Assembly (NCBI GenBank): GCA_001673575.1
Contig: LZME01000059.1
Location: 1 to 64,000, forward strand
Direction of reading: 5' to 3'
Source: Mycolicibacter heraklionensis
GTDB taxonomy: Bacteria > Actinomycetota > Actinomycetes > Mycobacteriales > Mycobacteriaceae
DNA length: 64,000 bases
This document shows positions 32,441-42,268 of this stretch, piece by piece. Every line of letters begins with the position of its first letter. The first letter of the stretch is position 1. A model generated the notes under the pieces. It saw only the letters and a list, made by a program, of their open reading frames with translations, ran no database searches and was not told where the DNA came from. The position numbers were made by a program, and so were the translations under genes.

Positions 32441-33169
32441 TCAACTGATTGCTGCGAGCACCGCTTGCGCGTATTCGGGGCGACACACCACCAGGTCGGG
32501 AAGCAGTGGGTCCGCCCGGTTGTAGACCAACGGTGACCCGTCGATGCGCGAGGTGTGCAGGCCCGCGGCCCGGGCCACGGCCACTGGGGCAGCGGAGTCC
32601 CACTCGTACTGTCCGCCGGCGTGCACGTAGACATCGGTGGTGCCCGCCACCACGGAAGCCACCTTCACTCCGGCCGAGCCCATCGGCACCAGCACGCCGT
32701 CCAGTTGCTCGCGAACCGCTTCGGCGATCGCGGGCGGACGGCTGCGCGACACCGCGATGCGGGGCGCTCCGGCGTATACGGGCGGGGCGGGAACCGTCGG
32801 GGTGGCCAGCGTGCTGCCCCGCGCGGGCAGAGCCACCGCCCCGGCGGACAACTCGCCGGATTGCCACAGCGCCACATGCACGGCCCAGTCGTCGCGGCCG
32901 AGTTCGCTGAACTCCCGGGTCCCGTCCAGCGGGTCCACGATCCACACCCGCTCGGCGGCCAGGCGGACCGGGTTGTCGGCGCCCTCCTCGGACAGCACCG
33001 CGTCGTCGGGCCGCTCGCTGGCCAGTGCGGACATCAGGAAGTCGTGCGAACGCTGGTCGCCGGCGGCTTTGCGCTCCGCTTCAGTCGCGTCGGCAAGTTC
33101 CTCGCGGACGCGCAGCAGCAGCCGGCCCGCCTCGGCAGCCAGGTGCGCGGCCAGCTGGTGATCGTTCAC
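32441..33169 (-). CDS. cysQ: 3'-phosphoadenosine-5'-phosphate (PAP) phosphatase CysQ
   Basis: A 242-residue Mg-dependent phosphatase of the inositol monophosphatase superfamily. Metal-binding motifs are E61-E62 (LSEEGAD), DPLDGT at 79-84, and the C-terminal [16 protein letters not shown]. CysQ removes the 3'-phosphate from PAP or PAPS and so limits the pool produced by the neighbouring kinase. The GTG start overlaps the cysNC stop (GTGA), so it is made together with the PAPS-producing enzyme. In M. tuberculosis the best-known cysQ is elsewhere (Rv2131c), so this linkage is notable. Confidence 0.9.
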   Translation of the reverse strand: MNDHQLAAHLAAEAGRLLLRVREELADATEAERKAAGDQRSHDFLMSALASERPDDAVLSEEGADNPVRLAAERVWIVDPLDGTREFSELGRDDWAVHVALWQSGELSAGAVALPARGSTLATPTVPAPPVYAGAPRIAVSRSRPPAIAEAVREQLDGVLVPMGSAGVKVASVVAGTTDVYVHAGGQYEWDSAAPVAVARAAGLHTSRIDGSPLVYNRADPLLPDLVVCRPEYAQAVLAAIS

Positions 33170-35019
33170 TTGCGGGCGTCGATCGCCGCGATGACCTGGC
33201 GGGCCTGCTCGTCAACACTGTTCTGCGAGCTCAACCGCACGTCGGGATTCCGCGGCCGCTGATAGGGGCTGTCGATACCGGTGAAGTGCGTGATCAGGCC
33301 CGCGCGCGCTTTCGCGTAGAGCCCCTTGGGGTCACGCTGCTCGCACTCCTCCAGCGAGGTGTCGCAGAACACCTCGACGAAGTCGAACCCGGCGTCGGTG
33401 TGCACCTGGCGGGCCAGCTGGCGATGCTCGATCAGCGGGCTGATCGCCGGCACCAACACGATCTGGCCGGAGTCGGCCAGCAAGGTGGCCACGTGTGCCA
33501 GCCGGCGCAGGTTCTCGGCACGGTCGGCCATCGAAAAGCCCAGGTCGGCGTTGAGGCCGTGCCGCAGGTTATCGCCGTCGAGAACGTAGGCCGGCGTTCC
33601 CCTTTCGAGCAACAGCTGTTCGACGCGCATCGCCACCGACGACTTGCCCGCGCCGGAGAGCCCAGTCAGCCACACGGTGCGACCCTTCGACAACCGGTCC
33701 GTCGCGGTGACCAACGACTCGTGCCGCACCGTGTTGGGGCTCGCGGTCCGCGGCGACACGTCGCGCAGCACCATGCCGGCCGCCACCGTTCCATTGGTGG
33801 CCTGGTCGATCAGGATGAACGAGCCCGTGGCGTCATTGCGAGTGAACTCGTCGAGCATCAGCGGCACCTGGGCCCGCAGCGAGACGCGGCCGAGCTCGTT
33901 GAGCTTCAACGTGTTCGCGTCTTTGTCGCGGTGCAAGGTGTTGACGTCGAGGCGGTAGTCCAGCGCCATCACCTTCACCCGGGTGGTCCGGGTGGTGTGC
34001 TTGATGATGTAGTCGTTGCCCGGCTGCAGCGTCGCACCGTCAGCCATCCAACACACCGTGGCGTCGAAGTCCTGGACCACGCGCGGCTGGTTGTTGGTGC
34101 GGGCGATCATGTCGCCGCGGGAGATGTCGATGTCGTCGGTGAGACTCACCGAGACTGCCATCGGAGGGAATGCTTCGGCGACTGTGCCGTTCGGGCCTTC
34201 GATCGCGGCGATCCGGCTCGGCTTGCCCGAGGGCAGCACCACGATGTCGTCGCCGGGGCGCAGCACACCGCTGGCCACCGTGCCGGCGTAGCTGCGGTGA
34301 TCGGCATGCTCGTGGGTCTGCGGGCGGATCACGTACTGCACCGGGAACCGCACGTCGACCAGGTTGCGGTCACCGGCGATGTAGACCTCTTCGAGGTGCG
34401 ACAGCAGCGCCGGACCGTCGTAGTAGGGAGTCTTGTCGGACTTGGTCACCACGTTGTCGCCGAGCAGCGCCGAGATCGGGATGGTCGTCACGTCGTGCAC
34501 GTCCAGGCGGGTGGCGAACGAGTGGAAGTCGTCGCGGATCGCCTCGAACTTCTCGGCGTCCCAGTCGATCAGGTCCATCTTGTTGACCGCCAGCACAATG
34601 TGGCGAATCCCGAGCAGCGACGCCAGGAAGGTGTGCCGGCGGGACTGCTCCTGCAGCCCGTGTCGCGCGTCGACCAGCACGATCGCCAGTTGCGCGGTCG
34701 AGGCGCCGGTCACCATGTTGCGGGTGTACTGGATGTGCCCCGGGGTGTCGGCGATGATGAATTTCCGCTTCGGCGTTGCGAAATAGCGGTAGGCGACATC
34801 GATGGTGATGCCCTGCTCGCGCTCGGCGCGCAGGCCGTCGGTCACCAGTGCCAGGTCGGTGTAGTCGTTGCCGCGCTCACGGGAGGTGCGCTCGACCGAG
34901 GCCAGCTGGTCCTCCATGACGGCCTTGGAGTCGAACAGCAGCCGTCCGATCAGCGTGGACTTGCCGTCGTCGACCGACCCGGCCGTCGCGATCCGAAGCA
35001 GCGTGGTTGCCGCACCCAT
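33166..35019 (-). CDS. cysN: Bifunctional sulfate adenylyltransferase subunit 1 / adenylylsulfate kinase
   Basis: A 617-residue CysN-CysC fusion. The N-terminal GTPase has the P-loop GSVDDGKST (14-22), DTPGH and NKMD motifs and drives ATP sulfurylase made with CysD. The C-terminal APS kinase (from about 445) has P-loop GLSGAGKSS (453-461) and makes PAPS, the sulfate donor for sulfolipids and other sulfated molecules. The start ATG lies in TGATG with the cysD stop, which fixes the N terminus, and the stop overlaps cysQ. The length is close to the M. tuberculosis protein. Confidence 0.97.
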   Translation of the reverse strand: MGAATTLLRIATAGSVDDGKSTLIGRLLFDSKAVMEDQLASVERTSRERGNDYTDLALVTDGLRAEREQGITIDVAYRYFATPKRKFIIADTPGHIQYTRNMVTGASTAQLAIVLVDARHGLQEQSRRHTFLASLLGIRHIVLAVNKMDLIDWDAEKFEAIRDDFHSFATRLDVHDVTTIPISALLGDNVVTKSDKTPYYDGPALLSHLEEVYIAGDRNLVDVRFPVQYVIRPQTHEHADHRSYAGTVASGVLRPGDDIVVLPSGKPSRIAAIEGPNGTVAEAFPPMAVSVSLTDDIDISRGDMIARTNNQPRVVQDFDATVCWMADGATLQPGNDYIIKHTTRTTRVKVMALDYRLDVNTLHRDKDANTLKLNELGRVSLRAQVPLMLDEFTRNDATGSFILIDQATNGTVAAGMVLRDVSPRTASPNTVRHESLVTATDRLSKGRTVWLTGLSGAGKSSVAMRVEQLLLERGTPAYVLDGDNLRHGLNADLGFSMADRAENLRRLAHVATLLADSGQIVLVPAISPLIEHRQLARQVHTDAGFDFVEVFCDTSLEECEQRDPKGLYAKARAGLITHFTGIDSPYQRPRNPDVRLSSQNSVDEQARQVIAAIDARK

Positions 35020-35957
35020 CAGAAATACCCCTGCCTCTTGCGGTCTTCCATGCCTGCTTCGGAGATCCGATCGTCGGCGCGAGTCGCGCCGCGCTCGGTC
35101 AGCCGCGACACTGCGGTCTCCTCGATCACCTCTTCGACGGTGGCCGCCGTGGACTCCACACAGCCGGTGCAGGTGACGTCGCCGACGGTGCGGAACCGGA
35201 CCGAGGTCTCGAACACCTCTTCCCCGTCGACCGGGCGCAGGAACTCGTGGTCGGCCAACAGCATTCCGTCGCGCCGGAACACCTTGCGCTGGTGCGCGAA
35301 ATAGATTGACGGCAGGGCGATTTCCTCGGCGCCGATGTAGGACCAGATGTCGAACTCGGTCCAGTTCGACAGGGGGAACGCCCGGATGTGCTCGCCGGCC
35401 CGATGCCGGCCGTTGTAGAGGTTCCACAGCTCGGGCCGTTGGGCCTTGGGGTCCCACTGGCCGAACTCGTCACGGAAGCTGAACACCCGCTCCTTGGCGC
35501 GAGCCTTCTCCTCGTCGCGGCGGGCCCCGCCGAACGCGGCGTCGAACTTGTTCTCGCGGATGGCCCGCAGCAACGTGACGGTCTGCAGCGGGTTGCGCGA
35601 CGGCCCGTCGTCGACCACCCGTCCGGCGTCGATGTCGTCTTGCACCGACGCAACCACCAGCCGGACCCCGGTCTGCGCGACGAGCTCGTCGCGCGCGGCG
35701 ATGACCTCATCGAAGTTGTGGCCGGTATCGACGTGCATCACCGGAAACGGCAGCCGGCCCGGCGCGAACGCCTTGACGGCCAGATGCAGCATGACGATGG
35801 AGTCCTTGCCGCCGGAGAACAGCAGCACCGGACGCTCGAACTCCGCCGCCACCTCCCGAATGATGTGGATGGCCTCGGCCTCCAGGGTGCGCAGATGCGT
35901 GAGCTGATAGTGCCCAGCCGTGGAGGCCTCGGGGGGCGCAGTGACGTTACTGGTCAT
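35019..35957 (-). CDS. cysD: Sulfate adenylyltransferase subunit 2
   Basis: A 312-residue PP-loop ATP pyrophosphatase that adenylates sulfate to APS. The SGGKDS motif is at 48-53. The conserved ARRDEEKARAKER and FPLSNWTEFDIW segments are present. It is the first gene of cysD-cysN/C-cysQ-rrf2. The 230 bases upstream hold its promoter region: TTGACA at 36049-36054 on the minus strand, a 6-bp inverted repeat GGCTGG/CCAGCC at 36018-36036, and TGGT-N7-ACCA nearby. No convincing -10 box could be fixed. Confidence 0.97.
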   Translation of the reverse strand: MTSNVTAPPEASTAGHYQLTHLRTLEAEAIHIIREVAAEFERPVLLFSGGKDSIVMLHLAVKAFAPGRLPFPVMHVDTGHNFDEVIAARDELVAQTGVRLVVASVQDDIDAGRVVDDGPSRNPLQTVTLLRAIRENKFDAAFGGARRDEEKARAKERVFSFRDEFGQWDPKAQRPELWNLYNGRHRAGEHIRAFPLSNWTEFDIWSYIGAEEIALPSIYFAHQRKVFRRDGMLLADHEFLRPVDGEEVFETSVRFRTVGDVTCTGCVESTAATVEEVIEETAVSRLTERGATRADDRISEAGMEDRKRQGYF

Positions 35958-36187
35958 GACTTCCTTGCCAGGGATACCCGATAATCTTGGTGAGACTTAC
36001 CATATTTGTTGGTTATGGCTGGCTATGCAACCAGCCGCACTGTGTTGCTGTCAATGTGATCTATGCACCCCTGCGCCTTCTTGGCGCGAGCGTGCCTGTC
36101 TGTACGCCGACACGCCGCTCAGGCGCGTACCTCTGCGCACCCTCGTCGGGGATCAGTGACCTCCCAGGAAGGGCCCGGGAACAGCAG

Positions 36188-36679
36188 CTACAGCGTGACT
36201 TCGTCGAGCTTGCCGGTGGCGACGTCGAAGACGAACCCGCGCAGCGACGTGGTCTGGGTGATGAACGGGCTGGCCTTGATCCGCCGCAGCGACTGTCGGA
36301 CGTCCTCGACCGCGTCCGGGAACGCCTCCGCCGACCACGCCGGGCGGATGCCGGTCTCTTCCAGGATGGCGCGCTTGAAGTCGTCGTCGGTGAAGGTGAG
36401 CATCCCGCAGTCGGTGTGATGGATCAGGATGATCTCCCGGGTGCCCAACAGCCGTTGGCTGATCGCCAGGGAGCGGATCGCGTCGTCGGAGACCACACCC
36501 CCGGCGTTGCGGATGGTGTGCGCCTCGCCCTCGTTGAGTCCCAGCACCCGGTAGACATCGAGGCGGGCGTCCATGCAGGCGAGGACCGCGACGTGCTTGC
36601 TCGGCGGCATGGGCAGCGGACCGGTGAAGGTCTTCGCGTATTCGGCGTTGTTAGCCAAGTAGTCATCGGTGACGGTCAC
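36188..36679 (-). CDS. canA: Beta-class carbonic anhydrase
   Basis: A 163-residue zinc enzyme interconverting CO2 and bicarbonate. Zinc ligands C35, H88 and C91 and the D37-R39 dyad are in the same positions as in M. tuberculosis Rv1284. The start is GTG 36679 with GAGGAG upstream. It is divergent from the opp operon; a 9-bp inverted repeat lies between them. Bicarbonate supply links it loosely to carboxylases, not to its sulfate neighbours. Confidence 0.96.
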   Translation of the reverse strand: MTVTDDYLANNAEYAKTFTGPLPMPPSKHVAVLACMDARLDVYRVLGLNEGEAHTIRNAGGVVSDDAIRSLAISQRLLGTREIILIHHTDCGMLTFTDDDFKRAILEETGIRPAWSAEAFPDAVEDVRQSLRRIKASPFITQTTSLRGFVFDVATGKLDEVTL

Positions 36680-36726
36680 GGGTCTTCTCCTCTGTCGCGG
36701 TGCAGCGGAGCCTAGTGAACGAGCCC

Positions 36727-36762
36727 GCGGATTTCACGGGTAAAAATCACGCAGAAATCCGC
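36727..36762. repeat. Inverted repeat between canA and oppB
   Basis: GCGGATTTC at 36727-36735 and GAAATCCGC at 36754-36762 are perfect 9-bp arms with an 18-base spacer. The repeat lies in the divergent promoter region of canA and oppB, so an operator is more likely than a terminator. Confidence 0.55.
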
Positions 36763-36861
36763 CGCCGACGGACCCTGACCCGCCGCGAGCGCGCGTAGTT
36801 GCACAGCTTTCCCCGGTGTGTCGCGGGCAGACACGCACGCTCGCGCCGGTGGGTCACCCTC

Positions 36862-36867
36862 TACCCT
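36862..36867 (+). promoter_or_regulatory. Candidate leaderless -10 box of the opp operon
   Basis: TACCCT ends 7 bases before the oppB ATG at 36875, the spacing expected for a leaderless transcript. No clear -35 is seen and there is no Shine-Dalgarno sequence. Confidence 0.4.
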
Positions 36868-36874
36868 TTTGGCC

Positions 36875-37852
36875 ATGACGCGGTTTCTGGCCGGCCGGGC
36901 GCTGAACTACCTGGTGCTGCTGGGCCTCGCGTCGTTTCTGACGTTCTGCCTGACCTCATTAGCCTTCGCGCCGCTGGACAGCCTCATGCAGCGCAACCCG
37001 CGTCCGCCGCAAGCCGTGATCGACGCCAAGGCCGCCGAGCTGGGCCTGGATAAGCCGATTCCACTGCGTTACGCGCACTGGGCCTCGCACGCGGTGCGCG
37101 GCGACTTCGGTGTCACCGTCACCGGCCAGCCGGTCTCGGGTGAACTGGGCCGGCGCGTCGGGGTGAGCCTGCGGCTGTTGGTCGTCGGTTCGCTGGCCGG
37201 CACCGTGATCGGCGTGGTGGCCGGCGCCTGGGGGGCGGTGCGCCAATACCGGCTCTCTGACCGGGTCATCACGATGGCCGCACTGCTGGTGCTCTCCGTA
37301 CCGACCTTCGTGCTGGCCAACCTGGTGATCCTCAGCGCACTACGGGTGAACTGGGCGCTGGGCGCCCAACTGTTCGACTACACCGGCGAGACCTCCCCCG
37401 GGCTGATCACCGGCTTCTGGCCCGGGCTGGCCGATCGGCTACAGCACCTGGTGCTGCCGTCGCTGACCCTGGCGCTGGGCGCGGCCGCCAGCTTCAGCCG
37501 CTACCAGCGCAACGCGATGCTCGACGTCCTCGGCCAGGACTTCATCCGCACCGCACGGGCCAAAGGTCTGACCCGCCGTCGCGCGCTGTTCAAGCACGGA
37601 CTGCGCACCGCGCTGATCCCGATGGCGACGCTGTTCGCCTACGGGGTGGCCGGGTTGGTCACCGGAGCGGTGTTCGTGGAGAAGATCTTCGGCTGGCACG
37701 GCATGGGCGAATGGGTGGTGCAGGGCGTGGCGACTCAGGACACCAATATCGTCGCGGCCATCACGGTGTTCTCCGGTGGCGTGGTGCTGCTGGCCGGGCT
37801 GCTCTCCGACGTCATCTACGCGATGCTCGACCCGCGGGTGCGCGTGTCATGA
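36875..37852 (+). CDS. oppB: Oligopeptide ABC transporter permease OppB
   Basis: A 325-residue inner-membrane permease with about six transmembrane helices, the first at about 10-30. The cytoplasmic EAA-type loop that contacts the ATPase is DFIRTARAKGLTRRRALFKHGLRTAL (about 228-253). The ATG at 36875 begins MTRFLAGRALNYLVLL, the usual start of the family, and the length equals the M. tuberculosis protein. First gene of oppBCDA; it ends in an ATGA overlap with oppC. Confidence 0.96.
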   Translation: MTRFLAGRALNYLVLLGLASFLTFCLTSLAFAPLDSLMQRNPRPPQAVIDAKAAELGLDKPIPLRYAHWASHAVRGDFGVTVTGQPVSGELGRRVGVSLRLLVVGSLAGTVIGVVAGAWGAVRQYRLSDRVITMAALLVLSVPTFVLANLVILSALRVNWALGAQLFDYTGETSPGLITGFWPGLADRLQHLVLPSLTLALGAAASFSRYQRNAMLDVLGQDFIRTARAKGLTRRRALFKHGLRTALIPMATLFAYGVAGLVTGAVFVEKIFGWHGMGEWVVQGVATQDTNIVAAITVFSGGVVLLAGLLSDVIYAMLDPRVRVS

Positions 37853-38724
37853 CCGAGATCGAGTTCGCCTCGCGGCGCACCCTGGTGATGCGCCGATTCC
37901 TGCGCAGCCGCAGCGCGGTCGGCGCGCTGGCACTGCTGGCGGTGATGTTCGTCGGCTGCTACACCCTGCCCGGCCTGCTGCCCTACTCCTACACCGACCT
38001 GGACTACGACGCGCTGCTGGTTCCGCCGGGTGCTCGACACTGGTTGGGCACCAACGCTTTGGGCCAAGACCTGCTGGCACAGATCCTGCGCGGCATGCAG
38101 AAGTCGATGCTGATCGGGGTGTGTGTGGCGCTGATCTCCACGGTGATCGCCGCGACCGTCGGTGCGATCTCGGGGTATTTCGGCGGATGGCGCGACCGGG
38201 TGCTGATGTGGCTGGTCGACCTGCTGCTGGTGGTGCCGGCCTTCATCCTGATCGCGATCATCACCCCGCGCACCAAGAACAGCGGCAACATCGCGCTGCT
38301 GGTGTTGTTGCTGGCCGGGTTCAGCTGGATGATCAGCGCCCGCATGGTGCGCGGGCTGACCATGAGCCTGCGGGAACGTGAGTTCATCCGGGCCGCACGG
38401 TATATGGGCGTCTCCAGCCGGCGCATCATCGTCGACCACGTGGTGCCCAACGTAGCGTCCATTCTGATCATCGACACCGCGCTCAACGTCGCGGTGGCGA
38501 TCCTGGCCGAAACCGGTTTGAGCTACCTGGGTTTCGGCATCCAACCGCCCGACGTCTCACTGGGCACCCTGATCGCCGACGGCACCGCCTCGGCCATCAC
38601 CTTCCCGTGGGTCTTCCTGTTCCCGGCCGGGGTGTTGATCACGATCCTGGTCTGCGCCAACCTCGCCGGGGACGGCCTGCGTGACGCCCTGGATCCCGAC
38701 GCCGCGACGCTGCGGGGCCGCTGA
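37849..38724 (+). CDS. oppC: Oligopeptide ABC transporter permease OppC
   Basis: A 291-residue permease partner of OppB. An N-terminal helix (about 27-47), a periplasmic domain containing [19 protein letters not shown], and five further helices are visible. The EAA-type loop is [26 protein letters not shown] (about 180-205). It overlaps oppB by 4 bases and oppD by one base, so the operon is tightly coupled. Confidence 0.96.
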   Translation: MTEIEFASRRTLVMRRFLRSRSAVGALALLAVMFVGCYTLPGLLPYSYTDLDYDALLVPPGARHWLGTNALGQDLLAQILRGMQKSMLIGVCVALISTVIAATVGAISGYFGGWRDRVLMWLVDLLLVVPAFILIAIITPRTKNSGNIALLVLLLAGFSWMISARMVRGLTMSLREREFIRAARYMGVSSRRIIVDHVVPNVASILIIDTALNVAVAILAETGLSYLGFGIQPPDVSLGTLIADGTASAITFPWVFLFPAGVLITILVCANLAGDGLRDALDPDAATLRGR

Positions 38725-40556
38725 TGAGCGCCCTGCTGGAAGTCTCCGACCTGGCCGTGACGTTTGGCGTCGGCCGCGACGCCGTGCGCGCGGTGCGCGG
38801 CGTCAGCTACCACGTCGACGCCGGCGAAGTGGTGGCGATGGTCGGCGAATCAGGCTCGGGCAAATCCGCGGCCGCGATGGCCGTCATGGGGCTGCTGCCC
38901 GAATATGCGCAGGTGTCCGGTTCGGTGCGGCTGCAGGGCACGCAGCTGATCGGGCTGGGCGACACCGCCATGTCGAAGTTCCGTGGCGCCTCGATCGGGA
39001 TGGTGTTCCAGGATCCGATGTCGGCGCTGACACCGGTCTACACCGTGGGCGATCAGATCGCCGAGGCCATCGAGGTGCACCAGCCGCGGGTGGGCCGCGC
39101 CGCCGCGCGCCGGCGTGCGGTCGAGCTGCTGGAGCTGGTCGGGATCAACCGGCCCGAGCAACGGGCGCGGGCGTTTCCGCACGAGTTGTCCGGTGGGGAG
39201 CGCCAGCGGGTGGTGATCGCCATCGCGATCGCCTGCGACCCGGACCTGCTGATCTGCGACGAGCCCACCACTGCGCTCGACGTCACCGTGCAGGCCCAGA
39301 TCCTCGAGGTCCTCAAGACCGCGCGGGACGTGACCGGTGCCGGGGTGCTGATCATCACCCACGACCTCGGGGTGGTCGCCGAATTCGCCGACCGGGCCCT
39401 GGTGATGTACGCCGGCCGGGTGGTCGAGGCCGCACCGGTCGAGGCCTTGTACTCCGACCGGCGGATGCCGTACACGGTCGGCCTGTTGGGTTCGGTACCC
39501 CGCCTGGACGCCCCGCAGGGCACCCGGCTGGTGCCGATCCCGGGCGCACCGCCGGCATTGACGTCCGGGATCGATGCGGGGTGTCCCTTCGCCCCGCGCT
39601 GCCCGCTGGCCGCCGACGACTGCCTGGCGGCGGAGCCGGACCTACTGAGCGTCGGGGAGAACCATTGGGCGGCCTGCATTCACACCGACCAGGTCATCGG
39701 GCGCAGCGCCGCCGACATCTATGGCGTGCGCACCGAAGTGGCGGCTGCGGTCGCGGCGGAATCCCCCACCGTGCTGCGGGTGCGCGACCTGGTCAAGACC
39801 TACCCGCTGACCAAGGGCGTGCTGCGCCGGCGTGCCGGTGAGGTGCGCGCCGTCTCTCGTGTGAGCTTCGAGTTGCAGCAGGGTCGCACGCTGGGCATCG
39901 TCGGCGAATCCGGCTCGGGCAAATCGACCACGTTGCACCAGATCCTGGAGCTCACCGCGCCGCAGTCCGGGTCGATCGAAGTGCTCGGCACCGATGTGGC
40001 GGCGTTGAAACGCGACGGCCGTCGTGCGCTGCGGCGTGACCTGCAGGTGGTGTTCCAGGATCCGGTCGCTTCATTGGATCCCCGACTGCCGGTGTTCGAA
40101 CTGCTGGCCGAACCCCTGCGCGCCAACGGCTCCGACAAGGCCGCCATCCATGCCCGGGTCGCTGAACTGCTGGAGCTGGTGGGGCTGCGCCGCGGCGACG
40201 CGCTGCGCTATCCCTCGGAGTTCTCCGGCGGGCAGAAGCAGCGGATCGGCATCGCCCGGGCCCTGGCGTTGCAGCCGAAGATCCTGGCACTGGATGAGCC
40301 GGTGTCCGCGCTCGATGTGTCGATTCAGGCCGGCATCATCAACCTGCTGCTGGACCTGCAGCAGGAACTCGGGCTGTCCTACCTGTTTGTGTCGCATGAC
40401 CTTTCGGTGGTCAAACACCTGGCGCACCGGGTCGCGGTGATGTACGCCGGAGCGATCGTCGAACAGGGCGAGGCCGATCAGGTGTTCCGCGACCCCCAAC
40501 ACGACTACACCCGCCGTCTTTTGGCCGCGGTGCCGCAACCGGTGGTGGGCTCATGA
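38724..40556 (+). CDS. oppD: Oligopeptide ABC transporter ATPase, OppD-OppF fusion
   Basis: A 610-residue protein with two complete nucleotide-binding domains in tandem, so one chain does the work of OppD and OppF. Both Walker A motifs read GESGSGKS. The signatures are LSGGERQR and FSGGQKQR, and the Walker B motifs are [12 protein letters not shown] and [12 protein letters not shown]. The Cys-containing [14 protein letters not shown] region after the first domain (about 288-301) fits the Fe-S or Zn-binding C-terminal extension of OppD. The ATG lies in TGATG with the oppC stop. Confidence 0.97.
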   Translation: MSALLEVSDLAVTFGVGRDAVRAVRGVSYHVDAGEVVAMVGESGSGKSAAAMAVMGLLPEYAQVSGSVRLQGTQLIGLGDTAMSKFRGASIGMVFQDPMSALTPVYTVGDQIAEAIEVHQPRVGRAAARRRAVELLELVGINRPEQRARAFPHELSGGERQRVVIAIAIACDPDLLICDEPTTALDVTVQAQILEVLKTARDVTGAGVLIITHDLGVVAEFADRALVMYAGRVVEAAPVEALYSDRRMPYTVGLLGSVPRLDAPQGTRLVPIPGAPPALTSGIDAGCPFAPRCPLAADDCLAAEPDLLSVGENHWAACIHTDQVIGRSAADIYGVRTEVAAAVAAESPTVLRVRDLVKTYPLTKGVLRRRAGEVRAVSRVSFELQQGRTLGIVGESGSGKSTTLHQILELTAPQSGSIEVLGTDVAALKRDGRRALRRDLQVVFQDPVASLDPRLPVFELLAEPLRANGSDKAAIHARVAELLELVGLRRGDALRYPSEFSGGQKQRIGIARALALQPKILALDEPVSALDVSIQAGIINLLLDLQQELGLSYLFVSHDLSVVKHLAHRVAVMYAGAIVEQGEADQVFRDPQHDYTRRLLAAVPQPVVGS

Positions 40557-42268
40557 TCAGGTTCTCCGCGAGATCGCGCTCACGCAGCAGAAATGCGAGT
40601 GGCCGCCTGCGTCAGCGGAATCTCGCGGCGCTTATCGCTTTGGGCCTGGCGCTGAACGGATGCGCGGCAGTCGATATCACCGCGCCCGAGGGCACCGCCG
40701 CGGTCGGCACTGCCAGCGACATCAACCCACAGGACCCGGCGAAGCTGCGGGACGGCGGCAACCTCCGACTGTCGATGACGCAGTTCCCGCCGAACTTCAA
40801 CCCGCTGCACATCGACGGAAACCTGGCCGAGAACGCCGCCATGCTCAAGGCCACCATGCCGCGGGCATTCACCATCGGACCGGACGGCTCGGCGACGGTG
40901 GACACCGACTACTTCACCAGCGTGGAGCTGACCGGTACCAACCCCCAGGTGGTCACCTACACCATCAACCCGAAAGCGGTGTGGAGCGACGGGACGCCGC
41001 TCACCTGGAAGGACATCGCCAGCCAGATCCATGCCACCAGCGGCGCCGACAGCGGGTACGCGATCGCGACCACCAACGGTGCTGAGCGGGTCGCCTCGGT
41101 GACCCGCGGGGTCGACGACCGGCAGGCCGTGGTGCGCTTCGCCAAGCCCTACGCGGAGTGGCGGGGCATGTTCGCGGGCAACTCGATGCTGTTGCCGGCC
41201 AGCATGACCGGCGACGCGCAGACCTTCAACAAGGCTCAGCTGAGCAGGCCGGGCCCCTCGGCCGGGCCGTTCGTACTGTCGACGCTGGATCGCACCAGTC
41301 AGCGGATCACCTTGACCCGCAACCCGGCCTGGTGGGGCCGGACCCCGAAGCTGGACACCATCACCTACCTGGTGCTCGATGAGGCCGCCCGGATGCCGGC
41401 GCTGCAGAACCACACCATCGACGCCACCGGGGTGGCCACCCTGGATCAGTTGACGATCGCGCGCCGCACCGAGGGCATCGCAATCCGGCGGGCACCGACT
41501 CCGGCCTGGAACCACTTCACCTTCAACGGGGCACCCGGCGCAATCTTGTCCGACAAGGCGCTGCGGCTGGCGGTCATGCGCGGCATCGACCGGTCCACCA
41601 TCGCCAAGGTCACCCAGCGCGGCCTGACGTCCGACCCGGTGCCGCTGAACAACCACATCTACGTCGCCGGCCAGGAGGGCTACCAGGACAACAGTGCGGT
41701 GGTGGCCTACGACCCGGAGCGCGCCGCACGCGAACTCGATGAGCTCGGCTGGACGCTGCACGGCAAGTTCCGGGAGAAGAACGGTCGCCCGCTGGTGATT
41801 CGCCACCTGTTCTACGACGCGTCGAGCACACGGCAGTTCGCCCAAGTGGCCCAGCACAACCTGGCCCAGATCGGGGTCAAGCTGCAGTTGGACGCAAAGG
41901 CCGGGGGCGGCTTCTTCACCGACTACGTCAATGTCGGCGACTTCGACATCGCCCAATTCAGTTGGGTCGGTGACGCCTTCCCGTTGGCCGGTCTGAACCA
42001 GATCTCCGCCTCCTACGGGGAGGCCAACTTCGGCAAGATCGGCAGCCCCGCCATCGACGCCAAGATCGAGGAGACGCTGGAGGCGCTCGATCCGGCGGTG
42101 GCTCGGGTCCGGGCCAACGAGGTCGACAGCCTGCTGTGGGCCGAGGGATTCAGCCTGCCGCTGATTCAGACGACCGGCAATGTGGCGGTGCGCAGCTCAC
42201 TGGCGAACTTCGGGGCGCCGGGGCTGGCGGATCTGGACTACACCGTGATCGGATTTCTGAAGGACTGA
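40553..42268 (+). CDS. oppA: Oligopeptide-binding lipoprotein OppA
   Basis: A 571-residue SBP family 5 lipoprotein that delivers peptides to the OppBC channel. A basic N terminus (RSRSRSRN...RLRQR) and hydrophobic stretch end in the lipobox LNGC with C37 as the lipidated Cys. The mature domain has the family core ([17 protein letters not shown] and later [11 protein letters not shown]). The start overlaps oppD by ATGA and the stop overlaps the monooxygenase start by one base. Confidence 0.95.
   Translation: MIRFSARSRSRSRNASGRLRQRNLAALIALGLALNGCAAVDITAPEGTAAVGTASDINPQDPAKLRDGGNLRLSMTQFPPNFNPLHIDGNLAENAAMLKATMPRAFTIGPDGSATVDTDYFTSVELTGTNPQVVTYTINPKAVWSDGTPLTWKDIASQIHATSGADSGYAIATTNGAERVASVTRGVDDRQAVVRFAKPYAEWRGMFAGNSMLLPASMTGDAQTFNKAQLSRPGPSAGPFVLSTLDRTSQRITLTRNPAWWGRTPKLDTITYLVLDEAARMPALQNHTIDATGVATLDQLTIARRTEGIAIRRAPTPAWNHFTFNGAPGAILSDKALRLAVMRGIDRSTIAKVTQRGLTSDPVPLNNHIYVAGQEGYQDNSAVVAYDPERAARELDELGWTLHGKFREKNGRPLVIRHLFYDASSTRQFAQVAQHNLAQIGVKLQLDAKAGGGFFTDYVNVGDFDIAQFSWVGDAFPLAGLNQISASYGEANFGKIGSPAIDAKIEETLEALDPAVARVRANEVDSLLWAEGFSLPLIQTTGNVAVRSSLANFGAPGLADLDYTVIGFLKD

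Noticed and set aside
35958..36187. Possible riboswitch or SAM-type leader before cysD
   Set aside because: Only short inverted repeats are visible; no conserved riboswitch core could be matched by eye.
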